DNA from: Phlegmacium glaucopus
Taxonomy: Eukaryota; Basidiomycota; Agaricomycetes; Agaricales; Cortinariaceae
Direction: 5' to 3'
DNA length: 64,000 nt
Assembly: GCA_015039465.1 (NCBI GenBank)
Contig: MU130264.1
Coordinates: forward strand, 57,498-121,497
The notes under the pieces are model-generated. The model did not search any database. It was not told where the DNA came from and was given only the letters and a program-made list of their open reading frames with translations. Positions within the stretch are counted from its first letter, which is position 1; each line of letters starts with the position of its first letter. Position numbers and translations under genes: made by a program. Of this stretch, positions 47,640 through 58,235 are shown piece by piece.

Positions 47640-48743
47640 TGTTGCATTTAATTGCGACCTGACAACCTACATCCTTAGGCTGGGCAATGGTCATTGACTA
47701 AGTGGTCACCAAATCCGTGATGAAATAGGCCTACCTATTGTGACGTTTGGTTGGTTCAAAATCAGAGGAAGGGTTATAGTTGGAGATTGGAGGTAAAGAA
47801 TTGCGCTTCTTGTCAGACTGGCCCTCGTCACCACTAATGTGCCTAGGAGTTCCCCGGAGCATTGGATGTTGAAACGATTCACTTTTCATGAACACGAGGC
47901 TAATGTCGTAGCGTCTTGCAGCCGCAAGGTGCAGGCAAACTAAGGCGTATAGACCAAATATGGGTACTGATCGTCAGAGATGGCAGTGCATCCAGACCGC
48001 GAGGAATCAATGAGGTATGAGATCCAGGGTTTAACATAAATTCGCACCAACACCGCGAGGCGGCAGACTGAATCATTAACTGGGCCGGAGATTTCGTATC
48101 ACCTCCAGGCCTTTTTTTGTTTCAAGTTCATGTCCCTGTTCTATTTTCAATAACTATCGATGAACCAGCATGAAAGAGGGGGCATGGCATGAGGTCGGAG
48201 GTTGACAGCGTGACAGACAGACAGTAAGGTTTATTCTGGTTTATTGCTGAGAGTCGGACCTTCAACTTGAAGTTTGGATAGCCAAAAAAAGCCAAAACGT
48301 ACACAGGTGTCTCTCAATCACTACTAAGTCCATAAATTATCACCACACGATGTCCGGACTATCATTGAGGGTAGGTAGCGGAGACAGCTCGACAAGAGGA
48401 CTGGTCCAGTGCTGAAGCTCCTAAGCAGTTGTGACTCGTTGTGACGTTGTGACATCTTCATGTGAGAAAGTCAACACAAACAAACAATAACAATGCCTCG
48501 TCTTGACGCTTAGGACTTCAGTCTTCTGCGCTTAAGCGTTCAGAACTATTGGTCAAGGTTGCGTGTATCTTAACTGGCTACGTGGGAGATAATTTGATGT
48601 CAGACTCGGATCATTTAATGATATTCCAGTGAAGTTTACCAAGGTGGACGCCTCGTTTCAAACATGCATATTTAGAGCTTCATTTTCAAATTTCTACGGG
48701 TCCAACGCCTTTCTTTCTTGTTGCCTGCCTTGCCTTTGTGGTT
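47640..48743. other. Intergenic, no gene seen
   Basis: No frame longer than about 60 codons and no RNA gene seen. This is the shared upstream region of the divergent GTPase B and the tandem GTPase gene. Confidence 0.5.
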
Positions 48744-50674
48744 ATGTCCTCTTTTGAAGATTTGCAAGGCGCTGCAAATATTTCGGCTGACGATCTTGTG
48801 ATTGCGTAGTTTGTTCCCTCTTCATGGTTATCATATACCTATTCACAAGTTCTCCAGGTTATTAGGATGTACTGGATCCGGAAAGAGCAATGTACGCAAT
48901 TCGGCCCACTGGTTCCCTTTTTATTCCTTACTCCTCTCAAGTTCATAGATACTCTTACTGACCAACCAGGTCGGCGTACATGGTCTAAGTTAGAGTCATG
49001 TACAGCGCAGATCCAAGCTGTCAGAATTTTAAACCATGAAATATACCGAGACCGTATCGTCTTCGTTGACACACCTGGGTGGGGTGGTGCGTGTCGCTCG
49101 GATACGGAGGTTTTGCAAAAGATCAGTGAATGGTTAAAGGGACCTTCGTAAGCACTTTTATTATTTCCTTACCTTAACTTCTTGACAAAAATAAGTAGGA
49201 GGACACAGACCAGAATCAAGCTAGCAGGGATTCTTTATTTGCACAGAATTACCGACAACCGCATATTGGAATCCTGGACTCCTCACCGCAATCTCCAAAT
49301 GTTTTACGAGTTAATGGGCCTGGAGGGAGTGAAAAGGATTGTTTTCCTTACCACCATGTGGGACTACGTTGATCACTCGATAGGAAAGCAACGAGAAAAT
49401 GACCTCCAAAGCAACTATTGGAAAGTGTTACTTACCAATGGCGCTATTTTCGATCGTTTCTTAAACACTCCAGAATCCGCTTGGCCAGCCATCAACTGTA
49501 TTCTTAAGAAATACACATTAGAAGAGGATCTACCACGAGGACCGACAGAGATACTTCTGGAGAATAATGATGTCATTATAGCGTAAGTCGCATTCAAAAC
49601 TGTTATTGATTTATCTTAAAAATATGTGCAGAGTCGTAGGCCCGGCTGGTTCGGGGAAGAGCACGGTCCGTTTTTCTACTTATCAACAAGCTAGAATCGT
49701 TCTCACTGCTTCCATAGTTCATTAACATAGCCACAGAATCTCAGGTCGCAAATGTTGGACATAGTTTAGCGCCATGCACAAGCAAGATGAACATAGTCAG
49801 ACTTCCCATGCCCAAATTAACCGACGGCAGCGTAGTTTTCATTGATACTCCAGGATTTGATACTACCTTCAAGTCTGAGGCTGATGGTCTCAAACTAGTT
49901 GTTGATTGGCTTAAAACAACGTATGTCCTAGTGGTTCGATGGACCGTTGAGCTAATATATAACCCTAGATACGGCAAAGAAATGCATGTGAATGGTTTGC
50001 TATACTTTCACCGGATATCCGACAATCGCACTGGAGATTCACCTCTGAACAATATCTCCATCTTCGAACAACTTTGCGGTAGATCCGATATCCGGAATGT
50101 CACGTTGGTGACGACGATGTGGGACGATATTCTCCTGGAAATAGGCAATGAACGAGAGGCCGAGCTGAAGACAAATTACTGGAAGCCAATGCTTGATCGC
50201 AAGTCTACGACATGTCGATTCCTGCGAACTCGTGATTCCGCTATTTGTCTCCTCCAACCCTTGATAGATGGTGCCAACGAGCGGTGTTCGGCCTTACGCC
50301 AACAGGAGGTCGAAGACCTGCGCAAAAAACTTCCCCCGACCCCTGTTGCGCAGGAACTCTTTTCGCGGGTGGAGGTTTTCTTGAAGAAGCGAGAGGAGCT
50401 GCTGCAACAAATCCGAGCTGAGGTGGATCGTGTAGAGGAAGAAAACTCATCCTTAAGACGTGTGCAGGAGGAGCTTCAGGGATTGAAGAGAGAGCTGAAG
50501 CCAGTTGTTATTGAGTTACGGAGATTGATTGCGAAGCAGCAACGTTACCCATGGCTCAACTCAGTGAAGCAGAAAATAGGGTCAGTGAAAAATGCAAATG
50601 TTCTTTTTATATACCCTGACTCTCAGATCCTCTTCCAGGCTCTAACTGTACCGCGTATTGGTCTGCACCACTAG
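48744..50674 (+). CDS. Tandem double GTPase (GKSN domain joined to GKST domain)
   Basis: ATG 48744 (MSSFEDLQGAANISADDLVI). Domain 1: P-loop exon 48858-48891 (LLGCTGSGKSN), FIDTLTDQPGRR, FVDTPGWGGACRSD, YLHRITDNR, TTMWDYV; it has no coiled coil. Its last exon ends in NNDVIIA at about 49581, followed by a GTAAGT intron straight into a second P-loop exon (49632-49665, VVGPAGSGKST). Domain 2: NIATESQVANVGHSLAPCTS, FIDTPGFDTTFKSE, YFHRISDNRTGDSP, TTMWDDI, then a full coiled coil. An in-frame 48 nt intron lies at about 49921-49968. The joint is in phase, so one product with two different G domains is expected. Domain 1 belongs with GTPase A, domain 2 with the GKST group. Confidence 0.8.
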
Positions 50675-51042
50675 TCAGCGGAGGCGTTCATACAATCAAT
50701 GGACCACTGTCTTTCTTAAGCATTTACATAATGGTTTTTGGTACTGGTTTACCGGCTCCCTAACTATCTGGAAGACATATGTGCAATTTTTCGACCCTTT
50801 ATGCTTAAATTTGGAATACAGTGGATTCGAACAAATATCGAGAAGGTTTTCTACAAATTTGTGCGACAGCGTTGTTCGCATTGTTGTCATTACTTACTAT
50901 ACAATATAAATGCAAATTTCAAACAAAAGTAGTACTGAGATATGTTGAATGCCTCCGTCGGAAACACGCCATCCACAAATAGGATGCGATGGTTAGAAAC
51001 TAAAGAGGGGATAGGTAAGGCGTCACAAACCATTACGACCAA
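50675..51042. other. Short convergent intergenic region
   Basis: AT-rich 3' flanks of two convergent GTPase genes; no gene seen. Confidence 0.5.
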
Positions 51043-52190
51043 TTACACTGACCTAAACAAGGAAAACCATTTGCGAGTCATTCGTGACAACCGTTTCCCA
51101 AGAGGAAGCTTCAACTTCTGCATCTCGCCTACCGTTGTGTCTAGCTGCGTCTTTAACCTCTGATACTCTTCCTTCAACAGCGGTAAAGATGTCTGATCCT
51201 GCTTCATAGCACTCCGTATTCGATCAAGCACCACTTGGCGCTGTTTGACAAGATTCTCCATCTCCGTAAAGAGTCTCATTCCAGCAGACGTTTCAGGAAG
51301 CTTGGTGCGCATATCCACCAACTCTTGCTGCAGGAGAAGTGAACTTTTGGCATTTGCTGCGTCGATCAAAGGTTCGATGAGGCCAAGAGCGGATTCACGA
51401 GTCTGCAAAAATCGGCTGGTCGTGGAGCCGCGGTCGAGCATCGATCGCCAGTACTTCGACTTCAATTCATTTTCTCTTAAGAAACCTGTTTCTTCTTCAA
51501 CCTCGTCCCACATCGTTGTCGTCAAGATGACATTGTGGAATGCATTCTTTCCACAAAGTTCCTCGAACATGCGTAAGTTCTTTAGAGGCGTACCAGCCAT
51601 CCGGTTATCAGATATCCGGTGAAAGTAGAGAAGACCGCTCAGTAATATATCTTTCTCATATCTGCGAGGGAAATATGAAACCAGTTCATCCGATTGAGGT
51701 TTTAAGAGACATACGTGGCTTTCAGCCAATCAGCCACCATTTTAAGGATATCAGCATCGGATTTGTGTGTATCATCGAATCCTGGAGTATCAACGAAAAC
51801 GACGTCGCCGTCGGCCAATTCTGGGACGGACAGCTTGACAATGTTGATCTCGCTTGTGCAAGACTCCAAGTCGTGACCCACGCCAGTGTCAAAGCCAGTG
51901 GCAAATTTAATGAACTATAAGTGGTATAGGCCAGTGGAACCTGTGATGAATATGCCGAAATACGCACTGTGCTCTTGCCAGAACCGGTTGGGCCCATGAC
52001 CCTAAATTTTTGGAAATCAATAAATACAAAACAATGGCATCAAGAAGCGACTGACGCAATGATCACATCGTCTTGCAACAGCTCCTCTGTCTTGACCTGC
52101 TTCGCTAAGGCCCCCTTCAAAAAAGCGAAAGGACTACTACTGGGTTTCTTCTCAACCACTGAAGTTATTAAAGTATAAATAAGTCATAGA
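51043..52190 (-). CDS. AIG1/GIMAP-like P-loop GTPase C (GKST subfamily)
   Basis: From 5' to 3': an exon KPSSSPFAFLKGALAKQVKT to DDVIIA (about 52157-52057); the 34 nt P-loop exon 51968-52001 (VMGPTGSGKST); FIKFATGFDTGVGHDLESCT and FVDTPGFDDTHKSD; then from about 51663 YEKDILLSGLLYFHRISDNR, TTMWDEV, a coiled coil with LPETSAGMRLFTEM, and the end LKLPLGKRLSRMTRKWFSLF. This is a complete G domain plus coiled coil and basic amphipathic tail. Upstream exons (52270-53831) may belong to the same gene. A LYRNYGKSPQAVTIKPK segment just upstream (about 52205-52255) parallels the 5' end of GTPase B. Confidence 0.8.
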
Positions 52191-52269
52191 TACTAAGCTT
52201 ACCTTTGGTTTTATCGTGACAGCCTGAGGCGACTTTCCGTAATTCCTGTACAGTAAAAGGCTTTAAATT

Positions 52270-53831
52270 TCAGGCGATGGACAATTGCTTTGAGCACACG
52301 CACATTTTTTGGCTAGACAGAGTATTGATAAGCCGCATGGTCTTCGACTCGGAAGGCACGTACTTGTCCGTCCTGTCCTCTGCAGGCTTGAAGGACTGCT
52401 GAGAAAGAGATAGCTCAGAACCGAAGCCGCCCGACTTTATAGACACAACATCTTGAGGCTTAACTTCCCGAGGCTCGATCTCTTCCTTTTCTCGATGCTT
52501 TAAATGCATGTGTATGGTTTCAACCTTTTGGTATAAGCTACGACCTCAAACTCACCTTTGTTGGTGCGGAGAGATTTACTTTTGTGCTGCATAATCTATG
52601 TCAATCGAAATGAACTCAATGCGACCTATGAAACACGTACGGGTGTTGGCCATGCATATTGTTATGGACCCGCTGCGCTGCATACTCGTCTTGGTCGTTG
52701 GTGTATCTATCAGGACTGATGTCTTGAGACTTAGTAATAAGTTGAGCCGTGAAGGAGTTAGGTCTGGTGCTGGGGTTGTAGCCTTGTTGAGGGTCAACTT
52801 TCTCCAATTTATGACGCTCGATTTTCTTGAGTTCGACTGCCTGGTGTGCGGTTTCTCGATTAGATCTGATTTCTTGAGACGGATTTTCTTGGTTTTTCTA
52901 AAAATACGTATTATAAGTGTCGAGGTTTGATATAATTTAAAGCTAACCTTGGGATTTACAGGCTCCATGGTCGACCTATAACATCAATTCTCAATCGATG
53001 TGAGTTTTATTTCGACTGATCGATCACATACAACTTTGCACTAGATATATCGTTATAGACCCACAGAAAAAATGTAAGTGGGATGAAGCCGTGCGTACCT
53101 GATGTCTTGATACTTGAAGGGTTGAATCGGTGGGGGGTCGGGCGCAGAGGTAGATTGAGTGGAAGAATACTTAAGCTGAGAAACAGGTTGTGGGACAGTG
53201 GGCTTCATTTCTGGACGCTCGTTTTCTTGACTTGAACGCTTGCTTTCTTGGCGCTTAAGTTTTCGATGGAGGAGTGCTTGTCCTTGTGGTTTGCTGCCGA
53301 AGTATGAGTTATCATCGACAGTACCAGCTAGCTGGGCATTCTGCCTCGCTGACATCGATGGTTGGTTTGTGTATCCTCGCATTTGGGGTATTCCAGAGTC
53401 TCAAGAATAACAGCGGGTAGCAAGGGAGTCTACAGATATTAACCGAACGAGATGTACTTTCGGAATCAAAAACACGCGGCCGTATCGCATTTCGTCTTGC
53501 AGCAGCAAGGCGTCACTAATCTATCTCATCCGGATATGGCAGTGATCCTCACAAAGATTGGATTGCCTATATTCCGTGCGAAATGACAGGTACCTTAAGG
53601 TTTAACTTGGAGCACCTCCGACCTTTCACTTACCATGAGGTGTGTTTCAAGTTGATTAAGTCGAAAAGTCTCCTGTTGGCTTACGTAAGTAACGTATGCC
53701 AATGAATTGTTCGCCTGTCGTCGACCCAAGATAGCCGTTAAGATCGGATCTACCATCGATGAACCGGTGCGCAAGGGCTCAATCCATATTTTTTCGATCC
53801 TCGAGGAGCTAATGAGGCGCACATGCGGCAT
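52270..53831 (-). CDS. Disordered upstream exons, probably 5' part of GTPase C
   Basis: A first exon runs from ATG 53831 (MPHVRLISSSRIEKIWIEPL) to a GTAAGT donor at about 53633. Further open stretches at 53382-53098, about 52900-52616 and 52509-52300 are rich in Lys, Gln, Ser and Pro and share a recurring theme (runs such as LHRKLKRQESKRS and VELKKIERHKLEKVD), as if one exon had been duplicated. No domain is recognised. I could not confirm every splice junction, so this could be a separate gene. The start lies only 76 bp from the start of the divergent gene at 53908. Confidence 0.45.
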
Positions 53832-53907
53832 AGACGCTAGGCTGTGAAAAAGAACGTCTCTGCATAGGACTGTTCAGCCATCGTGAAAATCGAAACCTAC
53901 TGCAACC

Positions 53908-54745
53908 ATGAAGTGGCCTTTTAGTTCCAAACGTGAACCATTCGAGAATCTAGCGTCAGACGACATCGTTATTGTGTAAGTATTCGTTACACATTATCGA
54001 GTTTCTGTACTAACGTCCGCCCTACGCCAGCGTTATTGGGCCAACTGGAGTAGGGAAGAGTACGGTGAGTATAAATTAAGATGATATTCAAGGTGTCATT
54101 CTCACATAGGAAACAAGTTTATAAACACAGCAGCGGGGGAGAGGTTGCTGGAGGACGAGAAAAAAGCGTCCGATGGGAAGACGTCGCTATTGTCGCCATG
54201 CACGACAGAGTTTACGCACGTGCGATGTACGTTTGAGGATTCCCGCCGAGTGGTCTTTGTCGATACTCCCGCATTCCCTGACCCTTATGGCAGCTCCAGT
54301 TTGTCAGCAGAGAAGGAAATAGGAAACAAAATAAGCGACTGGCTAAAGAGGGCGTAAGTGCTTTCTTCCTAATTATCTTGGTCGGAATGTCTCAAAGACT
54401 GGCCACACCATTACCTTGCACCAACAATTTTCGAACTGTAGCTTCGGAAAACGCATCAAAGTAACTGGCATCCTCTATCTCCATAATATTACCGACAATC
54501 GCTTGACCGAACCGCCATTGCCCCACTATGAGATGTTCCGAAAACTCTGCGGGAAGGAATACCCCGGGAGCGTGATTCTCGTATTGACTATGTGGGAGAA
54601 AGTAGATCCCGAGATAGGACAGCGAAGGAAGGAGTATTTGACAAATCATTGGAAGAAAATGATTAGCGGAAAGGCTGCAGTGTATTGCCACGATGGGACA
54701 AAGCAAAGTGCATGGGAGGCAGTGAAGGCTTTGGGCGTCCTCTAG
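53908..54745 (+). CDS. Compact GTPase D without coiled coil
   Basis: ATG 53908 (MKWPFSSKREPFENLASDDI). The P-loop exon is 54031-54064 (VIGPTGVGKST). The switch exon has LLSPCTTEFTHVR and FVDTPAFPDPYG in place of DTPGFDDT. After an intron (to about 54438) come YLHNITDNRLTEPP and TMWEKVD, where the family TTMWD is altered, and the protein ends at TAG 54745 soon after SAWEAVKALGVL. About 230 residues: only the G domain is present, without coiled coil or membrane-like tail. It may be a regulator or a degenerate member; no frame lesion is visible. Confidence 0.75.
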
Positions 54746-55483
54746 CGAGCCTGTACAATCCACTAGCCTTGGATACGCACTTTTTACTTGTCACTAGGGG
54801 AGACAATAGAAGGGAGATGACCTTGAACTGCAGGGTCCCAACACCTTTACCTTATTATCCACGCACTGTTATAACATTCTTCACTGGAAATCTGTTTTAA
54901 AGTCTTGTAATTCACTGCCGCTGGAATTAGATCCGTCAACACATAAACACCTTTACTACGCTGCTCGTGTAATCTCACCAGTGGTGCTAGCGGAACAAAA
55001 TTCACGAAGCAGCCAGAAAGGACGAGGGTAACGTCAACCGAGGAGGATAAGTATTTCCAATAATAAAGATGGACGATCCATGACAAGTAGAGTCAGTTTG
55101 AACAATAGCCACGGCCCTAACCAACGGGGTCGCGAACGTTTGAATAGTCAACGCCATTGTATCTCGTCTATGTGCGGCTCCAGATGCTGTTGTGGTGGCG
55201 GGAATTCGAGTCAGAAGTGGCGTTAAGTATACAATTTATCAGGCTTCTGCCCTAATGAGAGGCAAATGTGCGAATATGGAGCCTTCTAAACTAGCCAATT
55301 GTTTGTGCGGTTAAATCCAACGATTGTATGGGCCCGAAGAGGTGAGGTTTTCATGGAGAGAATATCAACTTGAAACAGCATGTAGTGCTAATTACGCAAG
55401 CCAATACGTAAATAAGTACAAATAGCACTTCACTCATTGACAGCGTTGACACGTTGACAGCGGATTCGATTACATAGGACTAA
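54746..55483. other. Intergenic, no gene seen
   Basis: No coding signal. A repeated CGTTGACAC-type pair lies near 55441-55456. Confidence 0.45.
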
Positions 55484-56509
55484 GTGCTTCAAGAAATCAA
55501 TGTTTTCTTCAAGATCAGGCATGTTCCTTTACAACGGTATCATTTCAAAATCTTAGTGCTGTTATTCGAGAGCTTACATGTCTTGTATCTAGAGGCTCGA
55601 AAATGGTTTACGCTCATGTCTGTCATCCTCACACCCACTCTTCTGCTCATAAACGCCCCATTCGGTCGTTTCACTCCAAAGAATCAAAAAAGCTGGCTTA
55701 TTGTGGACGGAATCAAATCATGGATCGTTATGGAACTTGTATCTCCTATGGCATTCATTTATACGTTCTATACTTCCCCTCTTACTGAGGGGACGCCACC
55801 TATACAGTGGAATAGTCCCCACGCCATCCTTGCGTTGTGTTTCCTGATGCACTACACCAACAGGGCAATCATAAACCCGCTTCGTACCCCTTCCCGTTCA
55901 AAGTCACACATCATCGTTCCTCTCGCCGCCGTTGCTTTCAACCTCATCAATGGCTCTCTTATGGGATCTTATTTGTCCTCGCCCGACGCCCGCACCTTCC
56001 TTAGTGGGCGTTCCCCGACTCCATTTTACGTGGGTCTTACACTGTGGGCTTTCGGCTTCATAGGCAACATCGTGCACGACGAGATCTTGCTGAACATAAG
56101 ACGCAAAGCCAACAGTAAAGGTAAAGGTAAAGCGGAGGCAGGAGAACACTACGCCATTCCTCAAGGTGGGTTGTACACCTTGGTGTCGTATCCCAACTAT
56201 CTATGCGAATGGATCGAATGGCTTGGGTTCGCCATTGCCTCTTCTCCCTTTCCTTTTGCATTAGACAGCTTTTCTGCTGCATCCATTTCCTCCGTCCTTT
56301 CCCCCCTCCTTGACCCCAACTTTTACACCACCATTATCAAAGAACCGGGGTATCTTTTCGCGCCCAACCTTTCTCCGCCATGGATATTCCTCATCTCCGA
56401 AATCCTCCTCATGCTCCCTCGAGCATATCGTGGACACCAATGGTATAAATCCAAGTTCGGGAACTCTTATCCCGGACAAAGAAGAGCAGTCATTCCGTTT
56501 GTATTATAA
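55484..56509 (+). CDS. Steroid 5-alpha-reductase-like membrane enzyme
   Basis: A continuous frame encodes a multi-pass membrane protein. The first ATG in frame is 55616, but the conserved ARKWFTLM region precedes it, so the true start probably lies on an upstream exon not resolved here. Family features: APFGRF, a FLMHYTNRAIINPLRTPS motif, FGFIGNIVHDEILLNIRR, GEHYAIPQGGLYTLVSYPNY, CEWIEWLGFA, and a C-terminal HQWYKSKFGNSYP. The YP.HRWY.xxF.xYP ending and NY..E motif are typical of 3-oxo-5-alpha-steroid 4-dehydrogenases, which reduce a C=C bond with NADPH in the ER membrane. The substrate in fungi is unknown (sterol or polyprenol-type). Confidence 0.85.
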   Translation: MLQEINVFFKIRHVPLQRYHFKILVLLFESLHVLYLEARKWFTLMSVILTPTLLLINAPFGRFTPKNQKSWLIVDGIKSWIVMELVSPMAFIYTFYTSPLTEGTPPIQWNSPHAILALCFLMHYTNRAIINPLRTPSRSKSHIIVPLAAVAFNLINGSLMGSYLSSPDARTFLSGRSPTPFYVGLTLWAFGFIGNIVHDEILLNIRRKANSKGKGKAEAGEHYAIPQGGLYTLVSYPNYLCEWIEWLGFAIASSPFPFALDSFSAASISSVLSPLLDPNFYTTIIKEPGYLFAPNLSPPWIFLISEILLMLPRAYRGHQWYKSKFGNSYPGQRRAVIPFVL

Positions 56510-57399
56510 GCCAGGCGACACATACCTATATATTTACTTATGAACATCCATCTGCACGACGGCCAGGATGGAGCGCTGATCTAGTGTACAATTCCCCTGC
56601 ACTTTTACTTCATGGCTCCGTAATATCTGCCCTCCTGTGGTATATATTTGATGGAGACGTTTGGCCTTACGTGTCTCTCACCCTAGGTACATACCCTAGC
56701 TGATAAGAACACCTCTCCATTCATTTCTTTATCTTTAATGATCATTGTATGGTGGCACACAGATTGCAGTGTAATATAATATGCTTGGTGAGAGGCTGAT
56801 AGAGAGATTCTTAGAATTGCCAACTAAAAAATTGCACCTTCAACCATATTGGTAATACAGGATAGCAGAACTTTGCACCAGGAAATGCTGATGGATGAGT
56901 GATGTACATTATAATAATCAGGAAGGTGTTTTAGTTTCCAAAGGTTTCTCAACCTGAAAAATCTCCATAAATGCCCAAAATGTGGGAACCTGGACAATTT
57001 TATGTCAATTTTCCTGGAAACCTTCTCATATAAAAAACAGTGCATTATTTCAACTTTTCATGTAACTGATAGTAACAATTGTGAGGTGGTAGTAAGTTGT
57101 AACAACTTTAGTAGGACAACACTAAAAGGGAATCAATGATCATATAAAGCCTTCCATGTAAAATTGACCTATAAATCATCACAGATGGAATTTTACAAAA
57201 AAAAAAAAATTAATAAGGCTAGTACTACCATGCAAAGCATCAGCCCATAATAGAACTCATAATCACAGTGATACTGTATAGTAGAAATTTCAGATAATGC
57301 AGAATTCTGAATCCAATGATCTACTCTCTGAACTCCCAACATTGAAACATCCCTTGCTGGATGGAGCAGGAATCCACATGCATTTCATCTGGAAAACAG

Positions 57400-58235
57400 T
57401 ATTATAAGGAAGATATCATAATAGACACACTCAGTGACTCACCATCACTGAGTTCTTGCATTCCAGATGTTGAGTTGTCTGAAGCCTGATTAATAGCATT
57501 AAGCATAACATATATTGTGGTATAATGATAGAGAAAGGAACTCACAAACTGCAATGTGGAAAGGGAGCAATGTTGTCAGCTAAGGATGACAGTCAGGTCA
57601 GAGAACACTTACATTCTGTGATGCAGACAGAAGCCATTGCTGTGAGCTAGACAACATCCAGGAGGACAGTGGACTCACAAGCTGTGAATCACATGATACA
57701 GAGAGAAATTGTCAGCTATGGGTGAGATCTAGGAGGAAGCACTCACATAATCTACTTGCATTGTATCTGAATGTTCATGTTATAATCACAAAAATGGAGG
57801 TATTGTGAATAGACATTCACCATCACTAAGTTCTTCAATCCTAGATGTTGAGTTGTTTGAAAACTAATTAGTAATATTAAGCATAGAAATATAACAAAAT
57901 GATAGGGAAAAACACTGACAAACTGTAATATGGAAAGAGGATATTGTTGTCAGCTAACAAAGACAGCCATGTCAGAGAAAACCTACACCCTGTGAGGTTG
58001 TTGTAGTCAGATAGGGATGACAGCCAGGAGGAATCACTTACAGAATCCACATGCATTGCATCTGAATGACCATATCATAATCAAGATAAGTAGAGTCTAC
58101 ACAGACAAACTGACCATCACCCAGTTCAATTCCAGATGTGTTGGGAGCCTGATTAGTGGAATTTAGCATAGAATGGTAGGGATGGCAGCATGTGAGAGAG
58201 CACTCACATCCTGCAATGCAGAAAGAGGGCATTGT
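57400..58235 (-). repeat. Three larger modules with 36 nt and 20 nt exon-like segments
   Basis: A module of roughly 350 bp recurs about three times. On the minus strand each has a segment between an AG acceptor and a GTGAGT-like donor containing ATCTGGAATGCAAGAACT or its variant, and a 20 nt segment with ATGCAATGCATGTGGATTC between CAG and GTAAGT/GTGAGT. The same modules also include 3 nt spacers of the neighbouring array. Copies diverge by substitutions and indels. Confidence 0.6.
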
